A stretch of 16,488 nucleotides of DNA from an uncultured Acetatifactor sp. (GTDB lineage Bacteria; Bacillota; Clostridia; Lachnospirales; Lachnospiraceae), in assembly GCA_910586775.1 (NCBI GenBank), contig CAJUJN010000041.1, positions 1-16,488 on the forward strand, in the 5' to 3' direction. Below are positions 1 to 7,434 of the stretch, in pieces. The notes beneath the pieces are model-generated. The model had not been told where the DNA came from. It made no database searches and worked only from the letters and a program-made list of their open reading frames with translations. The position numbers were made by a program, and so were the translations under genes. Position 1 is the first letter of the stretch, and each line of letters starts with the position of its first letter.

Positions 1-49
1 AATAAAGAACATGGGTTTGTATCTTTATTTTTAAAAAAGTTGTAAACTG

Positions 50-1045
50 GTGTTAGTGATATACGGGGTGATAATATACGGTGAAATAAAGGACAGCGGC
101 CTGTTTGTCTTACAGAGGACTACAAAGTACGGATATTATTATGCAGGTAAAATGGCGGCAATTTCCGTCTTTACAGCCAGCATTATCCTGCTGCATGTGA
201 TAATAGCCGTCCTGATTGGTTTGGCCGGACGTGGCTGGGGGAATGTCTTTGCTGTTCCGGAAGGGCAGCTATCAGAAATCGGCCTCATTTTTCAGGATGC
301 TTTCCGGACGCCCGCAGGCGCACTGGCTGCGGTATGCTGTTACAGAATTCTCGGGTTGTCCCTGTATGCCGGCATTCTGCTCCTGCTTTCCCATTATATG
401 CAGGACAGGATAATCATTGTAGTGCAGACCATAGTGTACCTCTTGACCATAGTTACCCTGCACAAAAATGCGGACTGGAAAATACCGTTGGTATTTTTTA
501 TCAATTACCTTTTCCTGCACAGGGCGCTGCTGAATCAGATTGCAAGATATTCCAGAAAGCGGGAATGGTTTATGTGTGTCCAATATTCTATGCTGCTGCT
601 CATTTTATTCCAATTAGGATTACAATGTATATTTACTTTCATACTGGGGAGTGCGGATACTTTTTTGGGAATATCGGGAAAATTCGGGAGCGATGCGCTT
701 CCGGAAAACTGGCCCCTGGGTTTTTTGGCGGCCGCAGGGTTTGGGTTAAGGGTTCTGGAGCTGATGTTTCTGCAGATGCTGTACTTTTTGCTGTTTTCCT
801 GCCTGAATAACATAACGGCTTCGTTCCTTCTGACAATGTCGTTGTATTTATCGACAGTATCCGTTTACGGTAAGTGGCTGCCCTTTGGACTGTCCTCCCT
901 TTGCCGTGTAATCGGCCAGGAGGGGGATAACATATATTGGAATGCCCTGGTTTCGGCTGTGATTTTTATATTCGGCTATTTTCTGATATATGGCTGTTTT
1001 ATAAAATATGATGTTGTAAGAAAGATAACATGCGGAAGGGATTAA
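50..1045 (+). CDS. ABC exporter membrane subunit, 5' end broken or missing
   Basis: This is a hydrophobic protein of about 331 residues with roughly six or seven membrane segments, for example around residues 35-60, 98-118, 121-137, 177-198, 232-265 and 298-318. It lies directly upstream of an ABC ATPase, so it is most likely the membrane half of an ABC-2-like exporter in the cytoplasmic membrane. The substrate cannot be told. The start is doubtful. The first available codon is a GTG at 50 with no Shine-Dalgarno sequence, and the same frame carries a TAA at 32-34, preceded by an open stretch with an ATG at 11. The protein also begins in the middle of what looks like a membrane segment, whereas members of this type normally have more N-terminal sequence. 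I infer a gene whose 5' part is cut by a stop or frameshift near the A-run at 33-38, or whose true start lies elsewhere. It ends two bases before the ATPase start. Confidence 0.6.
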   Translation: MLVIYGVIIYGEIKDSGLFVLQRTTKYGYYYAGKMAAISVFTASIILLHVIIAVLIGLAGRGWGNVFAVPEGQLSEIGLIFQDAFRTPAGALAAVCCYRILGLSLYAGILLLLSHYMQDRIIIVVQTIVYLLTIVTLHKNADWKIPLVFFINYLFLHRALLNQIARYSRKREWFMCVQYSMLLLILFQLGLQCIFTFILGSADTFLGISGKFGSDALPENWPLGFLAAAGFGLRVLELMFLQMLYFLLFSCLNNITASFLLTMSLYLSTVSVYGKWLPFGLSSLCRVIGQEGDNIYWNALVSAVIFIFGYFLIYGCFIKYDVVRKITCGRD

Positions 1046-1047
1046 AT

Positions 1048-1710
1048 ATGGATAGAATAAACACGAATAAGGTGATCCGGCTTGACAGCGTTAAGAAATC
1101 TTTTAAGGGAAATATTCTGTTTGAAAATGTCAGCCTGGAAGTAGAGAAGGGGCAGATTGTTGGCTTCAGGGGAAGAAATGGTTCCGGAAAGTCTGTGCTG
1201 CTGAAAATAATAGCGGGGCTGTATACACCTGATGAGGGGGATGTATATATACAGGGAGAAAAACTGGGCGATAGGATTGATTATCCGGATAATGTGGGCA
1301 TTTTAGTGGATTCGCCGGGATTTATCGAAGTCCTCTCCGGATTTGAGAATTTATGCCTTCTTGCGGAGATCAAAGGCCGTATAGGACGCAGGGAAATAGA
1401 AAGCGCAATGAAAAAGTTTGATTTAGACCCTGCCAGCAGGAAAAAGGTAAAAAACTATTCATTGGGAATGAAAGAAAAGTTAGGCATTATCCAGGCGACA
1501 ATGGAAGACCAGGAAATTGTAATTTTGGATGAGCCATTTAACGCATTGGACGAAGCTTCCTGCCAGCATTTATATCAGTTTATCATGCGGCTTAAGGACA
1601 GGAAGAAAACAATATTGCTGACATCGCATAATCAGGCGGATTTAGATGCGCTGTGTGATGTTCAGTATAGTGTTCCGACATTTGAAAAAAGCACCCCGTC
1701 ATATTGCTGA
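1048..1710 (+). CDS. ABC transporter ATP-binding protein with aberrant C-terminus
   Basis: This is the ATPase subunit that would drive the membrane protein just upstream. Visible motifs are Walker A GRNGSGKS (residues 42-49), a divergent signature SLGMK (138-142) in place of LSGGQ, Walker B EIVILDEP (156-163) and the switch histidine in TSHN (H194). The divergent signature is common among small exporter and bacteriocin-immunity type ATPases. I chose the ATG at 1048 because GGAAGGG lies seven bases upstream. An in-frame ATG at 1030 would overlap the membrane gene and has no such site. The fold looks normal up to ALCD (about residue 204). The last 16 residues, from VQYS to PSYC, do not look like the usual short strand and helix that end these proteins. 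This suggests that the 3' end was replaced by unrelated DNA around base 1660. The nucleotide-binding core is complete, so the protein may still bind ATP. Whether the pair works is uncertain. Confidence 0.85.
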   Translation: MDRINTNKVIRLDSVKKSFKGNILFENVSLEVEKGQIVGFRGRNGSGKSVLLKIIAGLYTPDEGDVYIQGEKLGDRIDYPDNVGILVDSPGFIEVLSGFENLCLLAEIKGRIGRREIESAMKKFDLDPASRKKVKNYSLGMKEKLGIIQATMEDQEIVILDEPFNALDEASCQHLYQFIMRLKDRKKTILLTSHNQADLDALCDVQYSVPTFEKSTPSYC

Positions 1711-1899
1711 AGGATATCCGGCTCCGTGTGCTGTTTTTTGCCAACCGATGAATCGTGGAGTCTTCCATAACAGACAAAAAAAGGGCTTGCAGAGCGCTGC
1801 AGGCTTATGGGGTCTGCTCTTTGAACGCGTGTTCTTTCCAGCCGTCTGTTCCTCAGGAGGGACTCATGTTTGATTAAGGCCAAGGCGTGAAGACAACAT
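1711..1899. other. Intergenic region downstream of two converging genes
   Basis: These 189 bases separate the ABC ATPase (plus strand) from aat (minus strand). No convincing gene was seen: short open frames exist on both strands but have no ribosome binding site or recognisable protein. The stretch joining the ATPase end (about 1660-1740) may be residue of a deletion or insertion. A hairpin at 1785-1804 is listed separately. A second short inverted repeat, CCTC-AGG around 1852-1860, is too small to interpret. Confidence 0.5.
1776..1804 (-). terminator. Probable intrinsic terminator of aat
   Basis: Read on the minus strand, arms GCCTGCAG and CTGCAAGC (1797-1804 and 1785-1792) form an eight-position stem with one C-A mismatch and a four-base loop. 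CCC and a run of seven T (1782-1776) follow. The hairpin lies about 95 bases beyond the aat stop codon, which is rather far, but the T-run is on the correct side for a minus-strand transcript. On the plus strand the hairpin has no T-run, so it would not stop ABC transcription. Confidence 0.5.
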
Positions 1900-2547
1900 T
1901 CAGAGCCCCTCCTGCAGCAGCCTGTCATATTCTTCCCAGGAAATATACCTTCCGCCCATGCTCTCCAGATGCTCTGTGTGAAACTGACAGTCGATAAAAA
2001 GAAAGCAATTTTCCGATAATAACCGGGCGAGGGCAATCAGTGCCGCTTTGGAGCCGTTTTCCTTCTCTGAGAACATGCTCTCTCCGAAAAAGCATTTTCC
2101 CAGGCATACCCCGTAAAGCCCTCCGGCCAGCTGGCCGTCTTCGAAGACTTCAGCGCTGACGGCATAGCCTTCTCTGTGGAGGCGGCAGTAGGCCTTCTCC
2201 ATTTCGTCGGTAATCCAGGTGCCTTCCTCAAATTCCCGTTTGATACGGCAGCGGTGCATGGTGTCGGCAAAATCCCGGTTCAGGCGAAAATCAAATTGAT
2301 GTTTCTTCATATATTTCTTCATGGAACGGGAGACATGTATCTCATCGGGAAAGATGACAAAGCGTTCCTTCGGGCACCACCACAAAATATCCTCTCCCGG
2401 CTCATACCAGGGAAAAATCCCGTTGCTGTACGCCAGAAGCAGGCGCTCCACGCTTAAATCCCCGCCCACTGCCAGCAGGCCGTCCCGGCGGGCCAGAGTG
2501 GGATGAGGGAAAGAAATTTCGTTTTCGGTCAGTTGGTAGACTGGCAT
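1900..2547 (-). CDS. aat: Leucyl/phenylalanyl-tRNA--protein transferase
   Basis: The enzyme moves leucine or phenylalanine from its tRNA to the N-terminus of proteins that begin with lysine or arginine. This marks them for the ClpS/ClpAP type of N-degron breakdown in the cytosol. The protein has 215 residues, close to the family's usual length. It carries the family landmarks in order: GLLAVGGDL (23-31), YSNGIFPWY (40-48), WWCP with a following arginine (56-62), TWIT and an aromatic patch (110-120), GGLYG (142-146), FGESMFS (154-160), SKAAL (166-170), DCQ (186-188) and HLESMGG (193-199). The start is the ATG at 2547, preceded by AAAGGAG eight bases upstream. An in-frame ATG at 2580 has no such site. 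The gene stands alone between two hairpins. No clpS is visible next to it. The family is best known from proteobacteria, but it also occurs in Clostridia. Confidence 0.95.
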   Translation of the reverse strand: MPVYQLTENEISFPHPTLARRDGLLAVGGDLSVERLLLAYSNGIFPWYEPGEDILWWCPKERFVIFPDEIHVSRSMKKYMKKHQFDFRLNRDFADTMHRCRIKREFEEGTWITDEMEKAYCRLHREGYAVSAEVFEDGQLAGGLYGVCLGKCFFGESMFSEKENGSKAALIALARLLSENCFLFIDCQFHTEHLESMGGRYISWEEYDRLLQEGL

Positions 2548-2587
2548 GGCATATTCTCCTTTGGAAATGGGCGTTAACATTCAAGAC

Positions 2588-2634
2588 AAAAAGGGATGCG
2601 AATCATTCATGATACTTCGGCTGATTCGCATCCC
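2588..2634 (-). terminator. Strong intrinsic terminator of the FliD-like gene
   Basis: A perfect 13-base inverted repeat (GGGATGCGAATCA at 2593-2605 and its complement at 2622-2634) encloses a 16-base loop. Read on the minus strand, the stem is followed at once by five T (2592-2588). It lies about 30 bases after the stop codon of the 406-residue protein and just upstream of aat, so it should insulate aat from that gene. Confidence 0.88.
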
Positions 2635-2665
2635 GTAAATATTCCTTTTTACCTTCTTTTCGGAT

Positions 2666-3886
2666 TCAGACGATACCGGTATAACCGGAGCTTCCCAGTA
2701 AATTATATCCGCCGGCAGCGGTATAGCCGTTGGCAGCATTCGCCTGTGTGGTCATATAGTAATCCACAAGCGAAGCATTGCTGGCGACAGAAGAGCCATA
2801 ATCGCTGAAGAATTTCTGAACCTGGGCCATATCGGATTTTTTGAAGGTGCTTTCGTTAATTGTCATCCTGCCCTTTGTGTCCACGCTGATGCCAAACTGC
2901 TTCAGGGTGTCTGCATTCTGTGCCGTCTTTTGCCTGATGTAATTCAAATTCGCGACTACGCCGGAATTGGTGCTGGCTTCGGCAGTTTTCAGCATGCTGT
3001 TGTAATTGCTGACAAAGCTTTTGGCCGTGGCAAAAATTTTCGCAACATCGTATCCCTCATTGCCGTCCTTATCCGTCACTTTCTTATATAATTCGGCGGA
3101 TGCAAGCGCTTTGCCGTCAGCCTTGACCCCTGCCGCACCGGATACAGCCGCCTGCTTATCCGTATCCGTGCCAGTGCTGGTGTCGGTGGTCTTGTTTGTT
3201 GTGGACGTGGATGCAGTGTTTGCAAACTGTACCCGGGACGCAAGCCTGGAACCATAACTCATGACATCTTCGGAGGAAAACATCTCCTGTATGGTAGAGA
3301 TGTCCGCTGCCTTAAGCTTTGCTTCGTTGAGGTCAAGCGTGCCCTTTGCATTGACTTTGATGCCGATTTCCGCAAGCTTGTCAGCATTTGCCGCCGTGGC
3401 GCTCATCATGTTTGTTACGTATGCGGTCTGGCTGGTCAGGGTGGAGCCCTTTGCCGCTGTCACTACTTTGTTGTAATCGCTCACAAAAGATTTCACGGCA
3501 GAAACGGCTTTGTCTGCTGCGCTCTGACCGTTGTCCGTGCTGGTATAAGTATTGTCATTCTGCAGTGTTGCAATCGAATTCTTCAGGGAGGAAAGCCCTG
3601 ATGTCAGGTTGGAATTCGCCTCCTGCACATCTTTGGAAACCTTTGGGTTGCGCTTTTCCTGCTCAAGCTTCTCCAGGATATTGTAGGAACTTCTGCCTGT
3701 GCCGCTAGATGATGTGTTTGAGGTCTGCCCTGTGCCGTAATAAGCCTTCATCAGTTTGCCGTAACTGCCGTTCCTGATGCTGGCGTAATCTGAGAGAAAA
3801 TTCAGATTGCCCATACTGCCGCCGGAAAGGCCCTGGAACAGATATGAATAATCCTGTCTCGAATCTACGTTGATACGAACACCCAT
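2666..3886 (-). CDS. FliD-C-terminal-like protein with two internal repeats
   Basis: The 406-residue protein is rich in Ser, Thr, Ala, Asn and Asp, has no cysteine, and shows no signal peptide or membrane segment. The N-terminal part (about 1-50) contains NFLSDYASIRNGSYGKLMKA (29-48). After a Ser/Thr linker come two related units, residues about 130-219 and 288-369. Each has the pattern SFVSxYN, then a Thr/Asn-rich helix, a GI-x-V strand with G and an acidic turn, and ends near YGS-x-(L/V)AS. That pattern resembles the C-terminal domain of the flagellar cap protein FliD, but the long FliD body is absent. A Thr-rich spacer (about 223-245) and an acidic loop DKDGNEGYD (272-280) separate the units. 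The start is the ATG at 3886, with AAAGGAG eight bases upstream. Upstream ATGs sit on or above that site. No flagellar genes are nearby. It could be exported by the flagellar apparatus or act as a surface filament protein, but the function is unproven. Confidence 0.75.
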   Translation of the reverse strand: MGVRINVDSRQDYSYLFQGLSGGSMGNLNFLSDYASIRNGSYGKLMKAYYGTGQTSNTSSSGTGRSSYNILEKLEQEKRNPKVSKDVQEANSNLTSGLSSLKNSIATLQNDNTYTSTDNGQSAADKAVSAVKSFVSDYNKVVTAAKGSTLTSQTAYVTNMMSATAANADKLAEIGIKVNAKGTLDLNEAKLKAADISTIQEMFSSEDVMSYGSRLASRVQFANTASTSTTNKTTDTSTGTDTDKQAAVSGAAGVKADGKALASAELYKKVTDKDGNEGYDVAKIFATAKSFVSNYNSMLKTAEASTNSGVVANLNYIRQKTAQNADTLKQFGISVDTKGRMTINESTFKKSDMAQVQKFFSDYGSSVASNASLVDYYMTTQANAANGYTAAGGYNLLGSSGYTGIV

Positions 3887-3913
3887 TGTCATCACTCCTT
3901 TACATATGAATAT

Positions 3914-3965
3914 AAGTTCTATCATGGAATCCAGGGAAAGGATTCAGTGATTAAAGTTCTATCAT
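3914..3965 (-). repeat. 12-base direct repeat before the FliD-like gene
   Basis: The word ATGATAGAACTT (minus-strand reading) occurs at 3925-3914 and again at 3965-3954, exactly 40 bases apart. The gene start is about 28 bases beyond the nearer copy. The spacing is close to four helical turns, so both copies would face the same side of the DNA, as expected for a pair of protein-binding sites. A duplicated promoter element is the alternative. Confidence 0.55.
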
Positions 3966-4119
3966 ACATATCGTCATTTTTTTCCATATCATTAACGGCA
4001 ATGGAAGCAGATATTTGATAATTCAGTCAGCATTTTTTCATCCGCTTTTTAATTACACAGCTTTGGCGCTTATTTTGACTGTCATAATTGATTCCCGTGA
4101 ACAGGATCTCACTCGCATA

Positions 4120-4154
4120 GCCTTCCGGTGCCTGCTGTTTTTCTCGCGGAAGGC
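4120..4154 (-). repeat. Hairpin downstream of the Gfo/Idh gene, no T-run
   Basis: GCCTTCCG (4120-4127) and CGGAAGGC (4147-4154) form a perfect eight-base stem around a 19-base loop. A second inverted pair, GTTTTTCT (4137-4144) and AGAAAAAC (4161-4168), overlaps it and could form the competing structure. The hairpin lies about 40-75 bases past the end of the minus-strand operon. No T-run follows on either strand. It may be a transcript-end stabiliser or a factor-dependent stop, but this is weak. Confidence 0.35.
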
Positions 4155-4193
4155 AGGGGCAGAAAAACTATCTGCAAGAGCATTCCTGTCAGA

Positions 4194-5075
4194 TTATCGA
4201 AAGCAGTAGAGCAGGCTTGCCTCCCCGTCTCGGATGGCCCTCTCTAAAGTGTTTAAGATGCGCACCGGAAGTAGAAGGCTTTCCGGAGGCTCTACGGGAG
4301 AATTGCGGCGCAGGGCCTCCACGAATCTGGCAAACCCCTGAAGATAGATTCCGGAGATGTCGATGCCGGACCATACTACTTCGGAGGAGGCGTAAAGGGA
4401 GGCGTAAAAGCTTGGCACCTCGGAGAAATTGATGGTAACCGTGAAGGTGTCGTATTTTGCGATGGCAATGAGATTGCCGCAGTGAACGTCGGCCTTGATG
4501 CTGCGAACCTCCGTCCCGAAGATGGTGGTGAGGATCTCTGCGGCATGGCCGCCGTAAAAGTAGATGCCGCCGTAGGGACTATGGATTTCACCGGGAAAGT
4601 TGAATGCGCCGCTGATAAAGGTGTTGCTGTCCTGCAGCCGCAGAAATTCGCTTTTCAGGCGCAGCACGTCGGGACAGTATTTGCAGGTGGAGCCTCCGGC
4701 CAGAATCGTCTTTTTGGACTCTGCCAGCCGGATCAGCTTCAGACACTCTTTCGGGTCGATGGTCAGGGGCTTGTCGATCCAGACGGGAATGCCCCGCTCC
4801 AGAAAGGGTAAGGCGCTTTGATAGTGGGTTCCGCCGTGGCGGTAGACGATCATGACTGCGTCCACCTCACCGTACAGCTCTTCCAGTCTTTCTGCCACAT
4901 GGGGAATTCGGCAGGTTTTCGCCACGCAGGAGGCGGAGAGAGGGGTATCGCCCAAAATGTGAGTGATTTTTACGTCGGGGAATAGAAAGTCTCCCCTTTC
5001 ATCCGGCATATTGGCCAGTCTGGAAAAGGCCGATGCATGAGAATTGTCGGATCCTATGATGCCGATTCTGAACAT
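4194..5075 (-). CDS. Gfo/Idh/MocA-family oxidoreductase
   Basis: The protein (293 residues) is a predicted NAD(P)-dependent dehydrogenase of the Gfo/Idh/MocA superfamily. These enzymes oxidise, reduce or epimerise sugars and related polyols in the cytosol. The N-terminus has the nucleotide-binding strand and turn RIGIIGSDNSH (3-13), in which the third glycine of GxGxxG is missing. VDAVMIVYRHGGTHYQSA (71-88) and the conserved lysine motif WIDKP (99-103, K102) follow. The C-terminal half carries YFYGGHAAEIL (172-182), where H177 sits at the usual catalytic or substrate position. At 293 residues it is shorter than the typical 330-390. The start is the ATG at 5075, with AAAGGAG seven bases upstream. 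It is the last gene of the minus-strand run, 25 bases after the transporter gene. The substrate is unknown. Confidence 0.85.
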   Translation of the reverse strand: MFRIGIIGSDNSHASAFSRLANMPDERGDFLFPDVKITHILGDTPLSASCVAKTCRIPHVAERLEELYGEVDAVMIVYRHGGTHYQSALPFLERGIPVWIDKPLTIDPKECLKLIRLAESKKTILAGGSTCKYCPDVLRLKSEFLRLQDSNTFISGAFNFPGEIHSPYGGIYFYGGHAAEILTTIFGTEVRSIKADVHCGNLIAIAKYDTFTVTINFSEVPSFYASLYASSEVVWSGIDISGIYLQGFARFVEALRRNSPVEPPESLLLPVRILNTLERAIRDGEASLLYCFR

Positions 5076-5100
5076 AATAATCTCCTTTCGTTACAGATCA

Positions 5101-5985
5101 TTACAGATTTAATACGATGATACCCACAGCGCCGGCCAGGATGCCAAGCTTCCCCCTGAGGGTGAGCTTTTCCCGGAAGAAAATCAAGGAACAGAGGGCG
5201 ACACCCGGAACGATGCTGCCCTGAACCAAAGGGAAAAGGTAGCTTCCGTCCGTCTGTCCCGCAAGAAGGGTCAGCAGAAGATTACCTCCCATGGAGGAGA
5301 GGGCCAGAAGGCAGACGGGCAGGCGGTTGCGCCGCAGAACGGCCAGGGGCTTTGCTTTGGGCGGGACGTCCTGCCCGCCGGGGCGGGACAGAATAAGGAA
5401 GCACAAAGCGTAGCAGAGGGCAGCGCTGCCGAAGCCTATGCTCATCATGCCCAGGGCCTCCCGGCCTCCGGCAAGATGCTGCTGGGTCTTCTGGACGATG
5501 CCGCAGCTGCCGTTGCAGAGGAAGGTCAGGAGGCAGAAAAGAAGCCATTTTCTCCCGATTTTTTCCTCCCCGCCCGACGCGCTCAGGCAGTAGAAGGCGG
5601 TCAGAAAGAAGAGCAGGGCCACCGCCAGAGAAATGGACGGTTCCTCCCGAAAAAACAGGATTCCTGCTCCGGCCGGCATCAGCATGCTGGAGGACAGATA
5701 GAAGGAGGCATAGGAAAGGGGACCGCAGGAAATGGCGGACAGATAGAACAATATGGTCATGGAAAAGCAGAGTCCGAACAGTCCGCCGCAGAGCAGGGTA
5801 ACGGGGCTGAAGCCGTTCTGCCCGGGAAAGAGCAGGCCTGCCGTTCCTGCCAAAACGGAGGCAGGCAAGGTGAAAAAGCAGTTGGAAAGCAGCTTTTCCG
5901 CCAGAGTATCGGCCTTTACCAGCTTCAGGCTCAAGCTTTGCAGTATGAACAGGACGATGGTCAGTATTATCAGTAATGTGGTCAT
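5101..5985 (-). CDS. DMT/EamA-type transporter
   Basis: This 294-residue, very hydrophobic protein has about ten membrane segments in two halves of five. That is the layout of the drug/metabolite transporter superfamily (EamA-like). A short charged loop in the middle (about 138-145) and a basic loop around 205-220 (PPKAKPLAVLRRNR) mark the likely cytoplasmic side. The closing region, with FFREKLTLRGKLGILAGAVG (271-290), is the typical EamA ending: a proline- and glycine-rich helix after a REK/RE turn. The equivalent FFREEPS turn sits in the first half (112-118). The start is the ATG at 5985, with only a weak GAGGG nearby. The gene lies 90 bases after the amidohydrolase gene and 25 bases before the Gfo/Idh gene, in one transcription unit. 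It may export a by-product or take up a small metabolite of the pathway. The direction and substrate cannot be read from sequence. Confidence 0.85.
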   Translation of the reverse strand: MTTLLIILTIVLFILQSLSLKLVKADTLAEKLLSNCFFTLPASVLAGTAGLLFPGQNGFSPVTLLCGGLFGLCFSMTILFYLSAISCGPLSYASFYLSSSMLMPAGAGILFFREEPSISLAVALLFFLTAFYCLSASGGEEKIGRKWLLFCLLTFLCNGSCGIVQKTQQHLAGGREALGMMSIGFGSAALCYALCFLILSRPGGQDVPPKAKPLAVLRRNRLPVCLLALSSMGGNLLLTLLAGQTDGSYLFPLVQGSIVPGVALCSLIFFREKLTLRGKLGILAGAVGIIVLNL

Positions 5986-6075
5986 GATGCCCTCATTTCT
6001 GCAGAGTCCTCCAAACGACTCGCAGTATATTTTGTTCGACGGATGTGGTGCAGGGAAAATATTCTTTCATAATAT

Positions 6076-7434
6076 TTATTGCAAACATATGTTCTCTTTT
6101 CCGGACAGAGATCGGGGGGAGAGGAATTCCTGCCATAGGGAATTGTACTGCTCCTTGTCTTTGGGCGTAAATTCCTTTAAGACGGCGGCAGCCTTCTGGC
6201 CTCCCTCTGCCAACAGGTCGGCTGCAGTGGCGGCCATCAGAACTGCCGGGGCCAGATAGGCCATCCCGGGATCCGTCACACGGAAATCCTTGCTGTGCAG
6301 AGCCCCCGTAAAGCCGCTGACCGTAGGCTGTATCACCGGCAGGACATACGACAGATCTCCCATGTCCGTGCTCCCGCAAAAGGGTTGGTTCCGGATCACG
6401 GGAGCCTGCGGATACAGAAGGGCTGCGTTGTCCTCAAAAATCCGGGACAACATACGGGACTCTTCCAGAGGAAGATAGCCGGGCAGATCCTCGATTTCGG
6501 CACCGGCTCCCAAAGCGTAGGCAGCCCCGCGGATGGCCCGGTTTACCCTGGCGTTGGCATCTGCCAGGGCCTCCAGGGAGGCGGCACGCACATAGCTTTC
6601 CATGCGGACATCCGCAGGCACGGTATTGACCATGTCCCCGCCCCTGGTGATGATGGGGTGAACCCGCACATGGTCCTCGTCCCGAAAGGTCTCCCGCAGG
6701 GCATGGATGCACATCAGGGCAGCCGAAGCTGCATTCAGGGCATTTACCCCCAGATGGGGCGCTCCTCCCGCATGGGCCTCCCGCCCCATGAAGCGGACGG
6801 ATTTGCCCACGAACCCTCCGGCGGTGGAAGAGACGCAGATCTGGGGGGAGGGGCTGTCGGACAGGGCATGAACCATCATGGCTATGTGGATATCGTCAAA
6901 GCAGCCTTCGCTGATGAGCTGCTGCTTTCCGCCCAGATAACGGATTTTTCCGGAGGCAAGCAGGCATCTGCGGTAGTCTATCTCCACGTATTCTTCTGCG
7001 GGGGCGGCAATAAGGCAAATGTTTCCTGCAAGCTCGGGCAAGGCCTTTAAGAGGGACATGCCCGCTCCCAGCATGGCGGTGAGCCCGGCATGGTGGCCGC
7101 AGGCATGGGCGGCTCCGGTAAGGGGGTCGGCCTGAGGGTGCTCAGGGCTCACCACCGCATCCATTTCTCCCAGAATGGCGATATTCGGAAGCCGGGGATC
7201 TTTTTGGCCCGGAAGCCAGGCCTTTATGCCGGTGAGGCCCCAGGTGGTCATATCCTTGACGCCCATGCCAAGAAGGGCTTCCTGCACTTTGTCATGGGTG
7301 CGGTGTTCCCGGTATCCCAGCTCGGGATGCCGGAAGATATCTTCTCCAAAGGCATAGAGAGAATCTTTTTCTTCTATTATATAGTCATAGAGTTTTTTCC
7401 TGAGATTGTTCATGGTGATCCGCTTTCCGTTCAT
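6076..7434 (-). CDS. M20D-family amidohydrolase (AbgB/aminoacylase-like)
   Basis: The protein (452 residues) is a predicted cytosolic, metal-dependent amide hydrolase of peptidase family M20, subfamily D, the group of AbgB, hippurate hydrolase and indole-3-acetyl-amino-acid hydrolases. The metal ligands expected for M20D are visible: C112 and H114 in HACGHH (110-115), E148 with general base E147 in APAEE (144-148), H190 in MMVHA and H380 in ALHS. A GEMDAV motif (89-94) and the dimerisation-domain start MGREAHAGGAPH (216-227) are also present. The start ATG at 7434 overlaps the stop of the upstream aldolase gene as ATGA, so translation is probably coupled. A second ATG seven codons later is less well placed. 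Its presence among carbohydrate-type genes suggests that the imported compound or an intermediate carries an amide or N-acyl group. The exact substrate is unknown. Confidence 0.9.
   Translation of the reverse strand: MNGKRITMNNLRKKLYDYIIEEKDSLYAFGEDIFRHPELGYREHRTHDKVQEALLGMGVKDMTTWGLTGIKAWLPGQKDPRLPNIAILGEMDAVVSPEHPQADPLTGAAHACGHHAGLTAMLGAGMSLLKALPELAGNICLIAAPAEEYVEIDYRRCLLASGKIRYLGGKQQLISEGCFDDIHIAMMVHALSDSPSPQICVSSTAGGFVGKSVRFMGREAHAGGAPHLGVNALNAASAALMCIHALRETFRDEDHVRVHPIITRGGDMVNTVPADVRMESYVRAASLEALADANARVNRAIRGAAYALGAGAEIEDLPGYLPLEESRMLSRIFEDNAALLYPQAPVIRNQPFCGSTDMGDLSYVLPVIQPTVSGFTGALHSKDFRVTDPGMAYLAPAVLMAATAADLLAEGGQKAAAVLKEFTPKDKEQYNSLWQEFLSPRSLSGKENICLQ

Larger units (their letters stand above)
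3887..4193 (-). promoter_or_regulatory. Leader and upstream region of the FliD-like gene
   Basis: This stretch of about 307 bases holds no convincing gene. A 64-codon TTG-initiated frame on the plus strand was rejected. Read on the minus strand, it contains a TATGAT that could serve as a -10 box (3966-3961), with no good -35 box, a 12-base direct repeat (listed separately) and the ribosome binding site AAAGGAG near 3895-3901. The part next to 4194 holds a hairpin without a T-run, also listed separately. No sigma-28 type promoter was recognised. Confidence 0.4.

Noticed and set aside
1662..1740. A fragment of a transposase beside the ABC ATPase
   Set aside because: The minus-strand translation hints at a remnant, but I could not match it to any family by eye and saw no terminal inverted repeats.
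4015..4209. A 64-codon TTG-started frame on the plus strand
   Set aside because: GGAAG lies upstream, but the frame runs into the 3' end of the Gfo/Idh gene and the product is not recognisable.
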